Below are positions 27,856 through 39,629 of a DNA stretch of 64,000 nt, in pieces. The DNA is from Pseudomonas sp. ok272. Lineage in GTDB: Bacteria; Pseudomonadota; Gammaproteobacteria; Pseudomonadales; Pseudomonadaceae. The stretch lies in the NCBI RefSeq assembly GCF_900109995.1, contig NZ_FOCB01000010.1, positions 124,001-188,000 on the forward strand. Reading direction: 5' to 3'. The position numbers and the translations under genes are program-made. Within the stretch, counting starts at the first letter, position 1; each line of letters starts with the position of its first letter. The notes below the pieces were generated by a model. That model worked only from the letters and a program-made list of their open reading frames with translations. It had not been told where the DNA came from and ran no database searches.

Positions 27856-27875
27856 AGGTATCGGGTAAGGCTGGC

Positions 27876-29531
<1,656 letters not shown>

Positions 29532-29570
29532 TTAAATACTTGAGTAGTCGCGGGAAAATGAGCGGGTCAA

Positions 29571-29864
29571 TCAGCCTTCGATAACAGCGAGAATCTCGTT
29601 CTCAGCCATTACCAGCAGGTCTTCGCCATCAACTTTCACAGTGTTGCTGCCCGAGTACGGACCGAACACAACCTTGTCACCCACTTTAACGGCCAGTGCA
29701 CGCACTTCACCGTTGTCCAGCACACGGCCGGTACCGACAGCGAGGATCTCGCCGCTGTTGGCTTTCTCAGCAGCCGAACCCGGCAGGACGATACCGCCGG
29801 CGGTTTTCTTTTCTTCTTCGCTGCGACGGATGACGACGCGGTCATGCAGAGGACGAAGCTTCAT
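29571..29864 (-). CDS. groES: 10-kDa co-chaperonin GroES
   Basis: The 97-residue protein begins [23 protein letters not shown] and has the mobile loop [20 protein letters not shown] and the roof [16 protein letters not shown], all canonical. It caps GroEL. Start ATG 29864 follows AGGAGA. First gene of groESL. Confidence 0.99.
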   Translation of the reverse strand: MKLRPLHDRVVIRRSEEEKKTAGGIVLPGSAAEKANSGEILAVGTGRVLDNGEVRALAVKVGDKVVFGPYSGSNTVKVDGEDLLVMAENEILAVIEG

Positions 29865-30005
29865 TGTCGATCTCTCCTAATTGTAGTTTCAGCGGCCGGT
29901 GTAATCCCGGCGGGGGTTGATTTCCGGCGGTGCCGGGTGCGACTCGTCGAGCGAGACGCGGAAGTCTGTCTGGTGATCACCACCAGAAACCTTGCGGTGA
30001 CCGTT

Positions 30006-30033
30006 ACATAAGGGCGCATAAGGTTATTACAAG
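30006..30033 (-). promoter_or_regulatory. Candidate heat-shock (sigma-32) promoter of groESL
   Basis: On the minus strand CTTGTAA is followed 12 bp later by CCCTTATGT, close to the RpoH pattern CTTGAAA-N11-16-CCCCATNT, about 140 bp upstream of groES. No CIRCE inverted repeat is seen in the spacer, which agrees with RpoH rather than HrcA control. Confidence 0.45.
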
Positions 30034-30071
30034 GGCAGCTCGGTGAATATTTTTTACCTGGCTGCCCATAA

Positions 30072-30106
30072 AAAACCACACGGCACCCGAAGGTGCCGTG
30101 TGGTGC
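30072..30106 (-). terminator. Rho-independent terminator of fxsA
   Basis: Read on the minus strand, CCACACGGCACC-TTCG-GGTGCCGTGTGG is followed by TTTTTT, immediately after the fxsA stop. Confidence 0.92.
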
Positions 30107-30112
30107 AGGTCG

Positions 30113-30589
30113 TTACTTGGTATCGCGGTGCTCGAACTCGCCTTCGATCACATCCGGTTCGCGTCCCAGCGGTTGGCGCGGGGCCGGACCGCCACGCGGT
30201 TGCAGGTCATCGGCAAACGCACGCTGGCGAATGGCTTGCTCCTCGGCACGCTGGCGCATTTTGTTGGCCAGCAGTCGGCGCGTCAGCGGCAGCATCATGA
30301 TCAGGCCAAGCACGCTGCTGACAAAACCCGGCAGGATCAGCAAGCCGCCACCCAGGGCCAGCATCAAGCCTTCGATCATGGTCTGGGCAGGCAGCTCGCC
30401 CCGGTTCAGGCTTTCACGGGCACGCAGTGCCGTGGCCAGGCCCGCGATACGCAGCACGAACACACCGAACATCGAGCTCAGGATGACCAGCAGCAGCGCC
30501 GGGAAAAACCCGATGGCCGCGCTGACCTTGACGAAGACGAACAGCTCCAGCACCGGAAACAGCAAAAAGAGTAATAGAAAAGGGCGCAT
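30113..30589 (-). CDS. fxsA: FxsA-family membrane protein
   Basis: Start ATG 30589 (GAGGAA seven bases upstream) gives 158 aa. Hydrophobic segments at about 1-40, 60-80 and 85-110 hold the FxsA signatures FPVLELFVFVKVSAAIGFFPALLLVI and LMLALGGGLLILPGFVSSVLG, followed by a charged cytoplasmic tail. In E. coli FxsA (YjeG/SuppF) relieves phage T7 exclusion by the F plasmid, and it is commonly found beside groES as here. Its normal cellular function is unknown. Confidence 0.9.
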   Translation of the reverse strand: MRPFLLLFLLFPVLELFVFVKVSAAIGFFPALLLVILSSMFGVFVLRIAGLATALRARESLNRGELPAQTMIEGLMLALGGGLLILPGFVSSVLGLIMMLPLTRRLLANKMRQRAEEQAIRQRAFADDLQPRGGPAPRQPLGREPDVIEGEFEHRDTK

Positions 30590-30655
30590 CAAATGGTTCC
30601 TCAACGCAAGAATGCCTTGCTAGTAAGCCTTAGATGACGTCGCCGCTTGATGATT

Positions 30656-31387
30656 TCAAGCCTCGGCCGCTTCATTTTTTGGCCAATGCTCGGCGCGAGC
30701 CAGTAAAACCAAAGCCTCACGTACTTGTGTCGGTGTATTGCAAACGGCTGGGAACGGCAACCAGTACAGCGCCTGGCCAATGCGCAGGTGCATGCCTTCG
30801 GTATCGATACCGACCATCTGCGCCGGCGCGCTTTGCGGCAACCCGGCCAGCTCGACGTAATGGGCGATGGCCTTGGCGTGATCGGCATTCATGTGCTCGA
30901 CCATGCTCACTTCGCCCTTGCCGGCGAACGGATTGGCCAAGGTCAGTTCATTGACCCAGTGGATCGCGCCAAAGCCGCCGATGTAGCGGTGACGCACCGG
31001 GTTGAGCACCCAGAAGTCGAAGTCATGGGCCTTGTGGTAGTTCTGCGAGTCCGGGAAATAGCGATAGTAACGCTCGGCAGCGGCTTCGATGGCCGCTTGG
31101 TCTTCGATCTGCTGCGCCTCGGCGAGGTAGGTCAGGCGACCGACCGCCTGCACATCTTCGGCCTCACGCTCACCCACCAGGATCGAACACTTGGGATCCT
31201 TCTGCAGGTTGTGGGTGTGCTGGGCAATCCGGCTGATTAAGATCAGCGGCCGGCCCTGCTCGTCCAGGCAGTAAGGGACCACCGAACCAAACGGGAATCC
31301 AGGCATCGCCTTGGAGAGCGTCGACAGCACCCCACGGTATTCCTTGAGCAGCAGTTCTCGGGCATGCTTGGCAACGTCAACGCTCAA
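30656..31387 (-). CDS. HugZ/HutZ-like haem-utilisation protein (PNPOx-like with DUF2470)
   Basis: The 243-residue protein has an N-terminal split-barrel flavin-binding-like domain ([33 protein letters not shown]), a middle segment [27 protein letters not shown], and a C-terminal DUF2470 domain ([18 protein letters not shown], the H-M-N-x-D-H motif). This layout is that of HugZ-type haem oxygenase-like proteins, which bind haem rather than pyridoxamine phosphate. It is probably cytoplasmic. No haem transport gene is nearby, so haem use is inferred from the domain layout only. Confidence 0.8.
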   Translation of the reverse strand: MSVDVAKHARELLLKEYRGVLSTLSKAMPGFPFGSVVPYCLDEQGRPLILISRIAQHTHNLQKDPKCSILVGEREAEDVQAVGRLTYLAEAQQIEDQAAIEAAAERYYRYFPDSQNYHKAHDFDFWVLNPVRHRYIGGFGAIHWVNELTLANPFAGKGEVSMVEHMNADHAKAIAHYVELAGLPQSAPAQMVGIDTEGMHLRIGQALYWLPFPAVCNTPTQVREALVLLARAEHWPKNEAAEA

Positions 31388-31551
31388 TTTATGACTCCTT
31401 ACATAGAATCCGTCGAAAAAACGGACAGGCTTCTGGAGAAAGTTCCAGCAACGCCGTCGGGGGCAATTCTCATGTGCAACCAGGCCATGCCTGGCGCGGA
31501 TCGAGAGGCTCGCGAGAGGAGACCACTTCGACCTGCAATTGGGGCATGCGA

Positions 31552-32310
31552 ATGCAACTCACTGACAAAGTAATCATTATCACGGGCGGTTGCCAGGGCT
31601 TAGGCCGTTCGATGGCCGAGTATTTCGCGGCAAAGGGCGCGAAGCTGGCGCTGGTGGACCTCAATCAGGAGAAACTCGACGCCGCCGTGGCAGCCTGCCA
31701 GGCCCTCGGCGCGCAAGCCAGGGCCTACCTGTGCAACGTCGCCAATGAAGAACAAGTGACGCACATGGTCACCCAGGTCGCCGAAGACTTCGGCGCGATC
31801 CACGGCCTGATCAACAACGCCGGGATTCTGCGTGACGGCCTGCTGATCAAGGTCAAGGACGGTGAGATGACCACGATGAGCCTGGCCCAGTGGCAGGCGG
31901 TGATCGACGTCAACCTGACCGGCGTGTTCCTGTGCACCCGCGAAGTGGCGGCGAAGATGATCGAGTTCAAGAACAGTGGCACGATCATCAACATCTCCTC
32001 GATCTCCCGTGCCGGCAACGTCGGCCAGACCAACTACTCCGCCGCCAAGGCCGGCGTGGCCGCCGCGACTGTGACCTGGGCCAAGGAGCTGGCGCGCTAC
32101 GGCATTCGGGTCGCCGGCATTGCCCCAGGCTTCATCGAAACCGAGATGACCCTGGGCATGAAGCCCGAGGCACTGGAGAAAATGACCGCTGGCATCCCGC
32201 TCAAGCGCATGGGCAAGCCCGAAGAGATCGCCCATTCGGCGGCGTACATTTTCGAGAACGACTACTACACCGGCCGGATCCTGGAAATGGATGGCGGCTT
32301 GCGCATTTAA
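31552..32310 (+). CDS. Short-chain dehydrogenase/reductase (FabG-like)
   Basis: Start ATG 31552 (GGGG seven bases upstream; longer open frame ignored) gives 252 aa: the NAD(P) motif [21 protein letters not shown], catalytic Ser in [12 protein letters not shown] and the YSAAK motif, and a C-terminal [12 protein letters not shown] as in FabG. It reduces or oxidises a hydroxy/keto substrate; the real substrate is unknown, and as an isolated gene it need not act in fatty acid synthesis. Confidence 0.87.
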   Translation: MQLTDKVIIITGGCQGLGRSMAEYFAAKGAKLALVDLNQEKLDAAVAACQALGAQARAYLCNVANEEQVTHMVTQVAEDFGAIHGLINNAGILRDGLLIKVKDGEMTTMSLAQWQAVIDVNLTGVFLCTREVAAKMIEFKNSGTIINISSISRAGNVGQTNYSAAKAGVAAATVTWAKELARYGIRVAGIAPGFIETEMTLGMKPEALEKMTAGIPLKRMGKPEEIAHSAAYIFENDYYTGRILEMDGGLRI

Positions 32311-32327
32311 AGCCCCCCAGAAGCAAC

Positions 32328-32416
32328 TGTGGGAGCGGGCTTGCTCGCGAAGGCGATAAATCAGTCAACTTATTGGTTGAATGACACACCGTTTTCGCGA
32401 GCAAGCCCGCTCCCAC
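32328..32416. repeat. REP doublet (inverted pair)
   Basis: TGTGGGAGCGGGCTTGCTCG at 32328-32347 and its reverse complement ending at 32416 flank a spacer of about 45 bp between the SDR stop and the convergent mrp stop. Confidence 0.9.
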
Positions 32417-32443
32417 AATTGATCAGCGTTTATCTGGCGAAAA

Positions 32444-33538
32444 TCAATCGTCGCTGACGCTGATGTTCGGCATCGCTGGCGTTGCCGCCTCTTGCAGCAC
32501 GATCCGTGCGCCGACGTGGCGGGCCAGGTCCTGGTAGACCATGGCGATCTGGCTGTCGGGCTCTGCGATCACCGTAGGCTTGCCGCCATCGGCCTGCTCG
32601 CGGATCAGCATCGACAGTGGCAGCGATGCCAGCAACTCGACGCCATACTGGCTGGCCAGCTTCTCGCCGCCGCCTTCCCCGAACAGATGCTCAGCATGCC
32701 CACAGTTGGAGCAGATGTGCACGGCCATGTTTTCCACCACGCCCAGCACGGGAATGTTGACCTTGCGGAACATCTCCACGCCTTTGCGTGCATCGAGCAA
32801 GGCCAGGTCCTGCGGCGTGGTGACGATGACCGCACCGGCGACCGGGACTTTCTGCGCCAGGGTCAACTGAATGTCGCCGGTGCCTGGCGGCATGTCGACC
32901 ACCAGGTAGTCCAGGTCGCCCCAGGCGGTCTGTGTCACCAGTTGCAGCAAGGCGCCGGAGACCATCGGACCGCGCCAGACCATCGGCGTGTTGTCGTCGG
33001 TCAGGAACGCCATGGACATCACTTCGACGCCATGGGCCTCGATTGGCACGAACCACTTCTGGTCCTTGATCTTCGGCCGGGTGCCTTCGGCGATGCCAAA
33101 CATGATGCCCTGGCTCGGACCATAGATATCGGCGTCGAGAATCCCGACCTTGGCGCCTTCGCGGGCCAATGCCAGCGCCAGGTTGGCCGCCGTGGTGGAC
33201 TTGCCCACCCCACCCTTGCCGGACGCCACGGCCACCACGTTCTTGACGTTGGCCAGGCCGGGGATCTGCGCCTGGGCCTTGTGCGCGGCAATCACGCTGG
33301 TGACGTTGACCCGGGCCGTCACGACGCCTTCCAGGTTTTCGATCGCCAGTTGCAACAACTGCGCCCAGCCACTCTTGAACAGGCCTGCGGCGTAACCCAG
33401 TTCCAGTTCGACGGTGACACGGTCGCCCTGGATGTCGATGCTGCGCAGGCAACCCGCGCTGATCGGATCCTGGTTCATGTAAGGGTCGGTGTACTGGCGA
33501 AGGACGGCTTCCACCGCTGCGCGATTGACGGCGCTCAT
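32444..33538 (-). CDS. mrp: Fe-S cluster carrier ATPase Mrp/ApbC (NBP35 family)
   Basis: Start ATG 33538 gives 364 aa. Residues 1-90 are a DUF59/MIP18-like domain. The P-loop has the deviant Walker A GKGGVGKST (about residues 107-115), Walker B VVDMPPGTGD is intact, and the CxxC motif that holds the bridging cluster is CSNC (HICSNCGHAEHLF). The protein assembles [4Fe-4S] clusters onto apo-targets in the cytoplasm. It is divergent from metG (153-bp spacer), an arrangement known in many proteobacteria. Confidence 0.94.
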   Translation of the reverse strand: MSAVNRAAVEAVLRQYTDPYMNQDPISAGCLRSIDIQGDRVTVELELGYAAGLFKSGWAQLLQLAIENLEGVVTARVNVTSVIAAHKAQAQIPGLANVKNVVAVASGKGGVGKSTTAANLALALAREGAKVGILDADIYGPSQGIMFGIAEGTRPKIKDQKWFVPIEAHGVEVMSMAFLTDDNTPMVWRGPMVSGALLQLVTQTAWGDLDYLVVDMPPGTGDIQLTLAQKVPVAGAVIVTTPQDLALLDARKGVEMFRKVNIPVLGVVENMAVHICSNCGHAEHLFGEGGGEKLASQYGVELLASLPLSMLIREQADGGKPTVIAEPDSQIAMVYQDLARHVGARIVLQEAATPAMPNISVSDD

Positions 33539-33691
33539 GGGCAACTCCGATAGCAAGACTTGAAAAGGATGGCCGCTATCGTACCTGTTCCACACGTCCG
33601 GCGGCATGCCTGGCAATGATTTGCAGGGGTGAAATATCTTTCCCGGCGCTTTATAGTGGCCGACCTCCGTTTCATCAAGTAGCCGAGCCCC

Positions 33692-35743
33692 ATGTCCGAG
33701 CCACGCAAGATCCTCGTCACCAGCGCCCTGCCCTATGCCAATGGTTCAATCCACCTTGGCCATATGCTTGAGTACATCCAGACCGATATGTGGGTGCGCT
33801 TCCAGAAGCATCGCGGCAATCAATGCACCTATGTCTGCGCGGACGACGCCCACGGTTCGGCCATCATGCTGCGCGCAGAAAAGGAAGGCATCACCCCCGA
33901 GCAGTTGATCGCCAACGTCCAGGCCGAGCACAGCGCCGACTTTGCCGAGTTCCTGGTGGACTTCGACAACTTCCACTCCACTCACGCCGAAGAAAACCGT
34001 GAGCTGTCGAGCCAGATCTACCTGAAGCTGCGTGACGCCGGGCACATTGCCACGCGCTCGATCACCCAGTATTTCGACCCAGAAAAGAAAATGTTCCTGG
34101 CCGACCGCTTCATCAAGGGCACCTGCCCGAAATGTGGCACCGAAGACCAGTACGGCGACAACTGCGAAAAATGTGGCGCCACCTACGCGCCCACCGACCT
34201 GAAGGATCCGAAGTCGGCAATCTCTGGCGCCACGCCGGTGCTCAAGGATTCCCAGCACTTCTTCTTCAAGCTGCCGGACTTCCAGCAGATGCTGCAGGAG
34301 TGGACCCGCAGCGGCACCCTGCAAGACGCGGTCGCGAACAAGCTCGCCGAATGGCTGGACGTCGGCCTGCAACAGTGGGACATCTCCCGCGATGCGCCGT
34401 ACTTTGGCTTTGAGATCCCGGACGAGCCAGGCAAGTATTTCTATGTGTGGCTGGACGCGCCGATTGGCTACATGGCCAGCTTCAAGAACCTCTGTGCCCG
34501 TCGTCCCGACCTGGACTTCGACGCGTTCTGGGCCAAGGACTCCACCACCGAGCTGTACCACTTCATCGGCAAGGACATCGTCAATTTCCATGCCCTGTTC
34601 TGGCCAGCCATGCTCGAAGGCGCGGGCTACCGCAAGCCGACGGCCATCAACGTCCACGGCTACCTGACCGTCAACGGCCAGAAAATGTCCAAGTCCCGCG
34701 GCACCTTCATCAAGGCCCGGACCTACCTGGACCACCTGTCGCCGGAATACCTGCGCTACTACTACGCCTCCAAGCTGGGCCGTGGCGTCGACGACCTGGA
34801 CCTGAACCTCGAAGACTTCGTGCAGAAGGTCAACTCCGACCTGGTGGGCAAGGTCGTCAACATTGCCAGCCGCTGCGCAGGCTTCATCCACAAAGGCAAT
34901 GCCGGCGTGCTGGTGGCCGTCGATGCGGCGCCAGAGCTGACCGAAGCATTCCTGGCGGCCGCGCCAAGCATTGCCGAGGCCTATGAAGCGCGCGACTTCT
35001 CACGCGCCATGCGCGAAATCATGGGCCTGGCCGACCGGGCCAACGCCTGGATCGCCGACAAGGCACCGTGGTCGCTGAACAAACAGGAAGGCAAGCAGGA
35101 TGAAGTCCAGGCCATCTGCGCCACGGGCGTCAACCTGTTCCGCCAGTTGGTGATCTTCCTCAAGCCGGTGCTGCCGCTGCTGGCCGCCGATGCCGAGGCG
35201 TTCCTCAACGTCGCGCCACTGACCTGGAACGACCACACGACCTTGCTCGCCGATCATCAGTTGAACGAGTTCAAGCCTCTGATGACCCGCATCGACCCGG
35301 TCAAGGTCCAAGCCATGACCGACGCCTCGAAAGAAGACCTCGTCGCCAGCCAGACCGACACCGGCACTGCGGCCCCTCAAGGCAACGGTGAACTGGCCAA
35401 GGATCCGCTGTCGGCGGAAATCGAATTCGACGCCTTTGCCGCGGTTGACCTGCGCGTGGCACTGATCCTCAAGGCCGAAGCCGTGGAAGGTGCCGACAAG
35501 CTGCTGCGCCTGACCCTGGATATCGGTGATGAGCAACGCAACGTGTTCTCTGGCATCAAGAGCGCCTACCCGGACCCAGCCAAGCTGGAAGGTCGCCTGA
35601 CGATGATGATCGCCAACCTCAAGCCGCGCAAAATGCGCTTCGGTATCTCCGAAGGCATGGTCATGGCGGCCGGTCCTGGCGGCGAGGAAATCTACCTGCT
35701 GAGCCCGGACAGCGGCGCCAAGCCGGGTCAGCGCATCAAGTAA
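33692..35743 (+). CDS. metG: Methionyl-tRNA synthetase
   Basis: The 683-residue enzyme has the class I motif as [14 protein letters not shown] (HLGH, residues 12-25), a zinc knuckle (CPKCG and CEKCG), and [13 protein letters not shown] (KMSKS). Residues from about 580 form the Trbp111-like tRNA-binding/dimerisation domain ([22 protein letters not shown]). It charges tRNA-Met and tRNA-fMet. A hairpin terminator follows at 35761. Confidence 0.98.
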   Translation: MSEPRKILVTSALPYANGSIHLGHMLEYIQTDMWVRFQKHRGNQCTYVCADDAHGSAIMLRAEKEGITPEQLIANVQAEHSADFAEFLVDFDNFHSTHAEENRELSSQIYLKLRDAGHIATRSITQYFDPEKKMFLADRFIKGTCPKCGTEDQYGDNCEKCGATYAPTDLKDPKSAISGATPVLKDSQHFFFKLPDFQQMLQEWTRSGTLQDAVANKLAEWLDVGLQQWDISRDAPYFGFEIPDEPGKYFYVWLDAPIGYMASFKNLCARRPDLDFDAFWAKDSTTELYHFIGKDIVNFHALFWPAMLEGAGYRKPTAINVHGYLTVNGQKMSKSRGTFIKARTYLDHLSPEYLRYYYASKLGRGVDDLDLNLEDFVQKVNSDLVGKVVNIASRCAGFIHKGNAGVLVAVDAAPELTEAFLAAAPSIAEAYEARDFSRAMREIMGLADRANAWIADKAPWSLNKQEGKQDEVQAICATGVNLFRQLVIFLKPVLPLLAADAEAFLNVAPLTWNDHTTLLADHQLNEFKPLMTRIDPVKVQAMTDASKEDLVASQTDTGTAAPQGNGELAKDPLSAEIEFDAFAAVDLRVALILKAEAVEGADKLLRLTLDIGDEQRNVFSGIKSAYPDPAKLEGRLTMMIANLKPRKMRFGISEGMVMAAGPGGEEIYLLSPDSGAKPGQRIK

Positions 35744-35760
35744 GCGACTGGCTGAACCCA

Positions 35761-35795
35761 TCCCACCGTCGTGCACAACCGCGACGGTGGGATTT
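35761..35795 (+). terminator. Terminator after metG
   Basis: TCCCACCGTCG-TGCACAACCG-CGACGGTGGGA is followed by TTTTC. It separates metG from the Rnf-like operon starting at 35860. Confidence 0.8.
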
Positions 35796-35859
35796 TCATA
35801 TCTGCAGCCCCCATACTGCCTACTCTTTCAGATAGGCCCTTCGCTCAACCGGCACGCCC

Positions 35860-36435
35860 ATGACCGACTTCCTGCTTACGCTCATCAGCACCGCCCTGAT
35901 CAACAACGTCGTGTTGCAGTGGCCGCTAGGCGTCGATCCGTTGCTGCAGGTAACGGATGAACGGCGACAGGTGCATGCCCTGGGCTTTGCAACAACGTGC
36001 CTGATGCTGCTCAGCGGCGTGCTGGGCTATACGGCCTATCACTGGCTGCTTGCGCCGCTGGGGCTGAGCGCCCTGTACCTGTTTGTGTTTTTACCCCTGA
36101 GTGTCTTGCTGATCCAGCCGCTGCTCACACAACTGGCACGCGCCCTGCCCTCATGGCCATTCAACGGCCTATGGCCCTTGCTGCTGGGTAACGCTGGTGT
36201 ACTGGGGCTAAGTTTGCTGGGGATGCAGAGTGACAAGGGCCTGGCCTGGCAAGTTGCCTTGAGCCTGGGCGCCGGTCTCGGCTTTTGGCTGGTGCTGGGC
36301 CTGTTCAGCGATCTGCGCCAACGCACACTCAATCACGATGTGCCTCTGCCCTTTCGTGGCCTGCCGATCGACTTGATCAGCGCCGGGCTGATCGCGGTGG
36401 CATTTCTCGGCTTCAACGGACTGATCAAGACATGA
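35860..36435 (+). CDS. rnfA: Divergent RnfA/RsxA-like membrane subunit lacking the cluster cysteines
   Basis: The 191-aa protein has six hydrophobic segments and clear RnfA landmarks: TALINNVVL near the N-terminus, [28 protein letters not shown] at the end (canonical [25 protein letters not shown]). But the two cysteines of RnfA that help hold the RnfA/RnfE [2Fe-2S] cluster are absent: the LGLCPFMG position reads LGVDPLLQ and TNCAVLG reads GNAGVLG. It is the first gene of the operon, overlapping rnfB (ATGA, 36432-36435). It should lie in the inner membrane. Confidence 0.8.
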   Translation: MTDFLLTLISTALINNVVLQWPLGVDPLLQVTDERRQVHALGFATTCLMLLSGVLGYTAYHWLLAPLGLSALYLFVFLPLSVLLIQPLLTQLARALPSWPFNGLWPLLLGNAGVLGLSLLGMQSDKGLAWQVALSLGAGLGFWLVLGLFSDLRQRTLNHDVPLPFRGLPIDLISAGLIAVAFLGFNGLIKT

Positions 36436-37454
36436 GTCTGATTCAACACATCGACGCCCTACTGCCGCAGACCCAATGCGGCAAATGTGGCCACCCAGGA
36501 TGCCAGCCCTACGCTGAAGGCATCGCCAATGGCGAGGCCATCAACAAGTGCCCACCGGGCGGGCGCGAAACCATCGCCGCCCTGGCCGAGCTGCTGAACG
36601 TGCCGGTTCTGGAACTGGACATCAGCCGTGGCCCGGCCCCGGCGCAGATTGCGTTCATCCGCGAGGCGGAATGCATCGGCTGCACCAAATGCATCCAGGC
36701 ATGCCCGATCGACGCCATTGTCGGCGCGGCAAAGTTGATGCACACCGTGATCATCGACGAATGCACCGGTTGCGACCTGTGCGTCGCACCGTGCCCGGTG
36801 GACTGCATCGAAATGCGCCCGCTGACGGGCACGCCGGTACTGCCGATTGTCGGCGGCCTGGCCGTAACGCCAGAAGACCTGCAAGCGCGAACCCGCAAAC
36901 GCAATCACGCCCGTCAACGCTTCGAGCAACGTAACGCGCGCCTGCACCGGGAGGAACAACAAAAGATCGCCGAACGCGCTGCCCGGGCGAAAAATCCGGT
37001 GCACCCCAGCGACACGGCCAACAACCCCGTGCTGGACGCTATCGCCCGCGTCCAGGCCCAAAAGGCCGAAACCGCCGACGCCGCACTGAAAAAAGCCAAG
37101 ATCAACGTGGCGATGAGCCGGGCGCAACTGCACAAGTCGCTGAAAGCGTTCGGGCATCCGCCGACATTCGAGCAGCAAGCGCAGTTGATCACGCTTGCGC
37201 AACAACTTGACGCTGCAGAGCTCGCGCTGCACACCGCCGAAGACGCCAGCGAGAAGCCAGCACCGCAACTGGTCCGCATCGAAAAGCGCCCGATCGATCC
37301 GCAACTCAGGCAACTCAAGACTGAGTTGGCCTACGCCCGCGCCGACTTGAGCAAACTTGAACGCCAGGCGAACACCCCCACCGAGTTGCTGGACAAGGCC
37401 CGCGCCCGACTCGATGAAGCGCAGCGCCAGGTGAATGATCATGCCGCCCCTTGA
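36432..37454 (+). CDS. rnfB: Unusual RnfB: no membrane anchor, RnfC-tail-like C-terminus
   Basis: The 340-residue protein starts directly at [20 protein letters not shown]. The N-terminal helix that anchors canonical RnfB is missing and cannot be recovered, since the upstream frame is out of phase with rnfA. Three [4Fe-4S] motifs follow: CGKCGHPGC...C (about 16-40), [12 protein letters not shown] and [12 protein letters not shown] (about 75-125). From about 160 onward is a charged, Ala/Gln-rich helical tail ([16 protein letters not shown], later [19 protein letters not shown]) that looks like the RnfC C-terminal tail. It overlaps rnfD by 20 bp. Confidence 0.82.
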   Translation: MSLIQHIDALLPQTQCGKCGHPGCQPYAEGIANGEAINKCPPGGRETIAALAELLNVPVLELDISRGPAPAQIAFIREAECIGCTKCIQACPIDAIVGAAKLMHTVIIDECTGCDLCVAPCPVDCIEMRPLTGTPVLPIVGGLAVTPEDLQARTRKRNHARQRFEQRNARLHREEQQKIAERAARAKNPVHPSDTANNPVLDAIARVQAQKAETADAALKKAKINVAMSRAQLHKSLKAFGHPPTFEQQAQLITLAQQLDAAELALHTAEDASEKPAPQLVRIEKRPIDPQLRQLKTELAYARADLSKLERQANTPTELLDKARARLDEAQRQVNDHAAP

Positions 37455-38439
37455 AGCCGTCGATGATCGCCTGCAACAGGCGATGAAACGGGTGTTGCTG
37501 GCCACCGTGCCGGGCATGCTGGTGATGTTCTGGCTGTTTGGCTGGGGAGTCCTGATCAATCTGCTACTGGCCTGTAGCAGTGCGCTGGCGGTCGAGGCTG
37601 CGGTGTTGCGGTTGCGTAACCGCCCGCTCAGGCCATCGCTGCTCGATGCAAGTGCGCTGGTCAGCGCCACCCTGCTGGCGCTGGCGTTGCCGCCCTATTG
37701 CCCGTGGTGGTTGACCGTCTGCGCGGCGATGTTCGCGATGGTGTTCGGCAAGCACCTGTATGGCGGCGTGGGCAAGAACCCGTTCAATCCGGCCATGCTC
37801 GGTTTTGCCTTGGTACTGGTGTGCTTTCCACAACACATGACCCTGTGGCCAGCGCCCCACGCCATGAATCTGCTCGATGGCCTGCAACAGGTTTTCGGCC
37901 TCGACTTCAGCGGCACCGAGCGACCTGATGCCTGGTCCCAGGCCACCGCCCTGGATAGCCTGCGGATCAACAAGAGCCTGACCATGGATGAGCTTTTTAA
38001 CGCTAATCCAGCGTTTGGCCACGTAGGCGGCAAAGGGATTGAATGGGTCAACCTGGCGTTTCTCGCCGGTGGCGCATTCCTGCTGCAACAACGGGTGTTC
38101 AGTTGGCACGCGCCAGCCGGCATGCTCGGCAGCCTGTTTGTGATCAGCCTGCTGTGCTGGAACGGCTCAGGCTCCGACTCTCACGGCTCACCGCTGTTTC
38201 ACCTGCTGACGGGCGCCACCATGCTCGGAGCATTCTTTATCGTGACCGAGCCCGTATCCGGGGCGAAAAGCCCCAAGGCTCGACTGCTGTTCGGCGCGGG
38301 CGTGGGTCTTTTGACTTACTTGATACGAACCTGGGGCGGTTATCCCGACGGGGTGGCCTTTGCCGTGTTGCTGATGAACCTGTGCGTGCCTGCCCTGGAA
38401 CGCCTTTTCGCGGAACAACCAGAGCGGCGCACACCATGA
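37435..38439 (+). CDS. rnfD: RnfD/RsxD-like membrane subunit
   Basis: The 334-aa protein (ATG 37435; a second ATG at 37441 is possible) has about ten membrane segments and the RnfD signatures [14 protein letters not shown] and [17 protein letters not shown] ([19 protein letters not shown]). The covalent FMN threonine appears to be kept in SQATALDSL, aligned with the S-G/M-A-T-x-L motif. It follows rnfB directly, where rnfC would be expected. Its stop overlaps the rnfG start (ATGA). Confidence 0.88.
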   Translation: MIMPPLEAVDDRLQQAMKRVLLATVPGMLVMFWLFGWGVLINLLLACSSALAVEAAVLRLRNRPLRPSLLDASALVSATLLALALPPYCPWWLTVCAAMFAMVFGKHLYGGVGKNPFNPAMLGFALVLVCFPQHMTLWPAPHAMNLLDGLQQVFGLDFSGTERPDAWSQATALDSLRINKSLTMDELFNANPAFGHVGGKGIEWVNLAFLAGGAFLLQQRVFSWHAPAGMLGSLFVISLLCWNGSGSDSHGSPLFHLLTGATMLGAFFIVTEPVSGAKSPKARLLFGAGVGLLTYLIRTWGGYPDGVAFAVLLMNLCVPALERLFAEQPERRTP

Positions 38440-39041
38440 AGCGGACCCTCAGCCTGCTGGTCCTGGTGATACTGATCGCCATCGGTGCGTGCATGACGGT
38501 TCTGCTGCAGCGAACGGTGGCACCTCGTATCGCGGCCGAGCAGCGCTTGATCGAAAGCCGCAACCTGCTGGACATGCTGCCCGCCGAACGCTACGACAAT
38601 CACCCCTTGGACCAGCCGCTCCCCTTCAAGAATGTCGAGTTGCGCAACAGCACGCTGCTGGGGGGATACCTGGCCACACTGGCCGGCAAACCCAGCGCGG
38701 TGATACTGCAAAGTCGGGTACTGGGTCACGAGGCAGCGATTGACCTGCTGATCGTCATCGATAGCCACGGCAGGTTGCTGGGGGTCAAAACCCTCAAGCA
38801 GGCAGAAACCCCAGGACTGGGTGGAAAAATCGCCGCCTGGCCCAATGCCTGGCTCGGCAGTTTTTCCGGCAAGTCGCTGGCTGATCCCAACGATAGCGGT
38901 TGGGCATTGAAGAAAGATCAGGGACAGTTCGATCAATTGGCAGGCGCAACCGTCACCTCGCGCGCGGTCATCAACGCGATTCATGATGGATTACGCTATT
39001 TCGACGAACATCAGCCGCAGTGGCTGGGGAGCGGGCAATGA
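38436..39041 (+). CDS. rnfG: RnfG/RsxG-like periplasmic flavoprotein subunit
   Basis: The 201-aa protein has one N-terminal membrane helix (LLVLVILIAIGACMTVLL) and a periplasmic FMN-binding domain: ETPGLGGKI (canonical HKETPGLGDKI) and AGATVTSRAV, which keeps the flavinylated threonine of the (S/A)GATxT motif. Flavin would be attached by ApbE; no apbE is in the window. It overlaps rnfD and rnfE by four bases on each side, so the genes are translated together. Confidence 0.88.
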   Translation: MKRTLSLLVLVILIAIGACMTVLLQRTVAPRIAAEQRLIESRNLLDMLPAERYDNHPLDQPLPFKNVELRNSTLLGGYLATLAGKPSAVILQSRVLGHEAAIDLLIVIDSHGRLLGVKTLKQAETPGLGGKIAAWPNAWLGSFSGKSLADPNDSGWALKKDQGQFDQLAGATVTSRAVINAIHDGLRYFDEHQPQWLGSGQ

Positions 39042-39604
39042 ACAGAACGTCATTGCTGCAGGGGTCGGTGATGCTGGCACCGCTGATCGGGGCCAGCGAC
39101 TCATTGGTTGGCGCCGTGGGCCTGTCGCTGCTGTCGCTGCTGATCATCAGCATCTACGGGATGAAAATGAGGGTGCTGCGACCGCGAATTATCCCGCCTT
39201 TGCAGTTACTCACCAGCATCGTGCTCGCCGCCGCGCTGACCAGTTTCGCCGCGCTGGCGCTACAGGCCTGGTCGCTGGAGCTGCATCGACAACTGGGCAT
39301 CTACATTGCGCTGATCGCCCTGCAATGCGTGGCGCTGGAGCACAACGGTTTCTTCACTCGAACCCATCTCCCCGGACAACTGCGCCTGGCCATGGTGTTC
39401 GCCTCGCTGATGGTTGTTCTGGGCATCTTGCGCGAAGCACTCGGCAGAAGGTCATTTGCCGCCGGCATACCGTGGCTGACGGATAGCGCCCTTGCCACGG
39501 ATGGTGGCATACGGTTGGCGGTCATCGCCCCGGGCGGATTCATCCTGCTGGGCCTGCTTTTGGCGGCGATACGAGCACGGCCTGGTCACTCCACTTCACC
39601 CTGA
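39038..39604 (+). CDS. rnfE: Divergent RnfE/RsxE-like membrane subunit
   Basis: The 188-residue protein has about six hydrophobic segments. RnfE-like features are RQLGIYIALIALQCVALEHNGFF (canonical [22 protein letters not shown]) and APGGFILLGLLLAAI (canonical PPGAFIGLGLMLAG). The cysteine of the second motif is kept (ALQCVAL), but the first, in canonical LLGLCPLLAV, is replaced (LIGASDSLVG). It is the last Rnf-like subunit, 25 bp upstream of nth. Confidence 0.75.
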   Translation: MNRTSLLQGSVMLAPLIGASDSLVGAVGLSLLSLLIISIYGMKMRVLRPRIIPPLQLLTSIVLAAALTSFAALALQAWSLELHRQLGIYIALIALQCVALEHNGFFTRTHLPGQLRLAMVFASLMVVLGILREALGRRSFAAGIPWLTDSALATDGGIRLAVIAPGGFILLGLLLAAIRARPGHSTSP

Positions 39605-39629
39605 ACGCCTTCAAGGAACCGCTCTGCCC

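Noticed and set aside
36285..36431. Possible upstream extension of rnfB that might hold its missing membrane helix
   Set aside because: The open frame extends, but its residues are polar and out of phase with the rnfA coding sequence it overlaps; it cannot encode a transmembrane helix.
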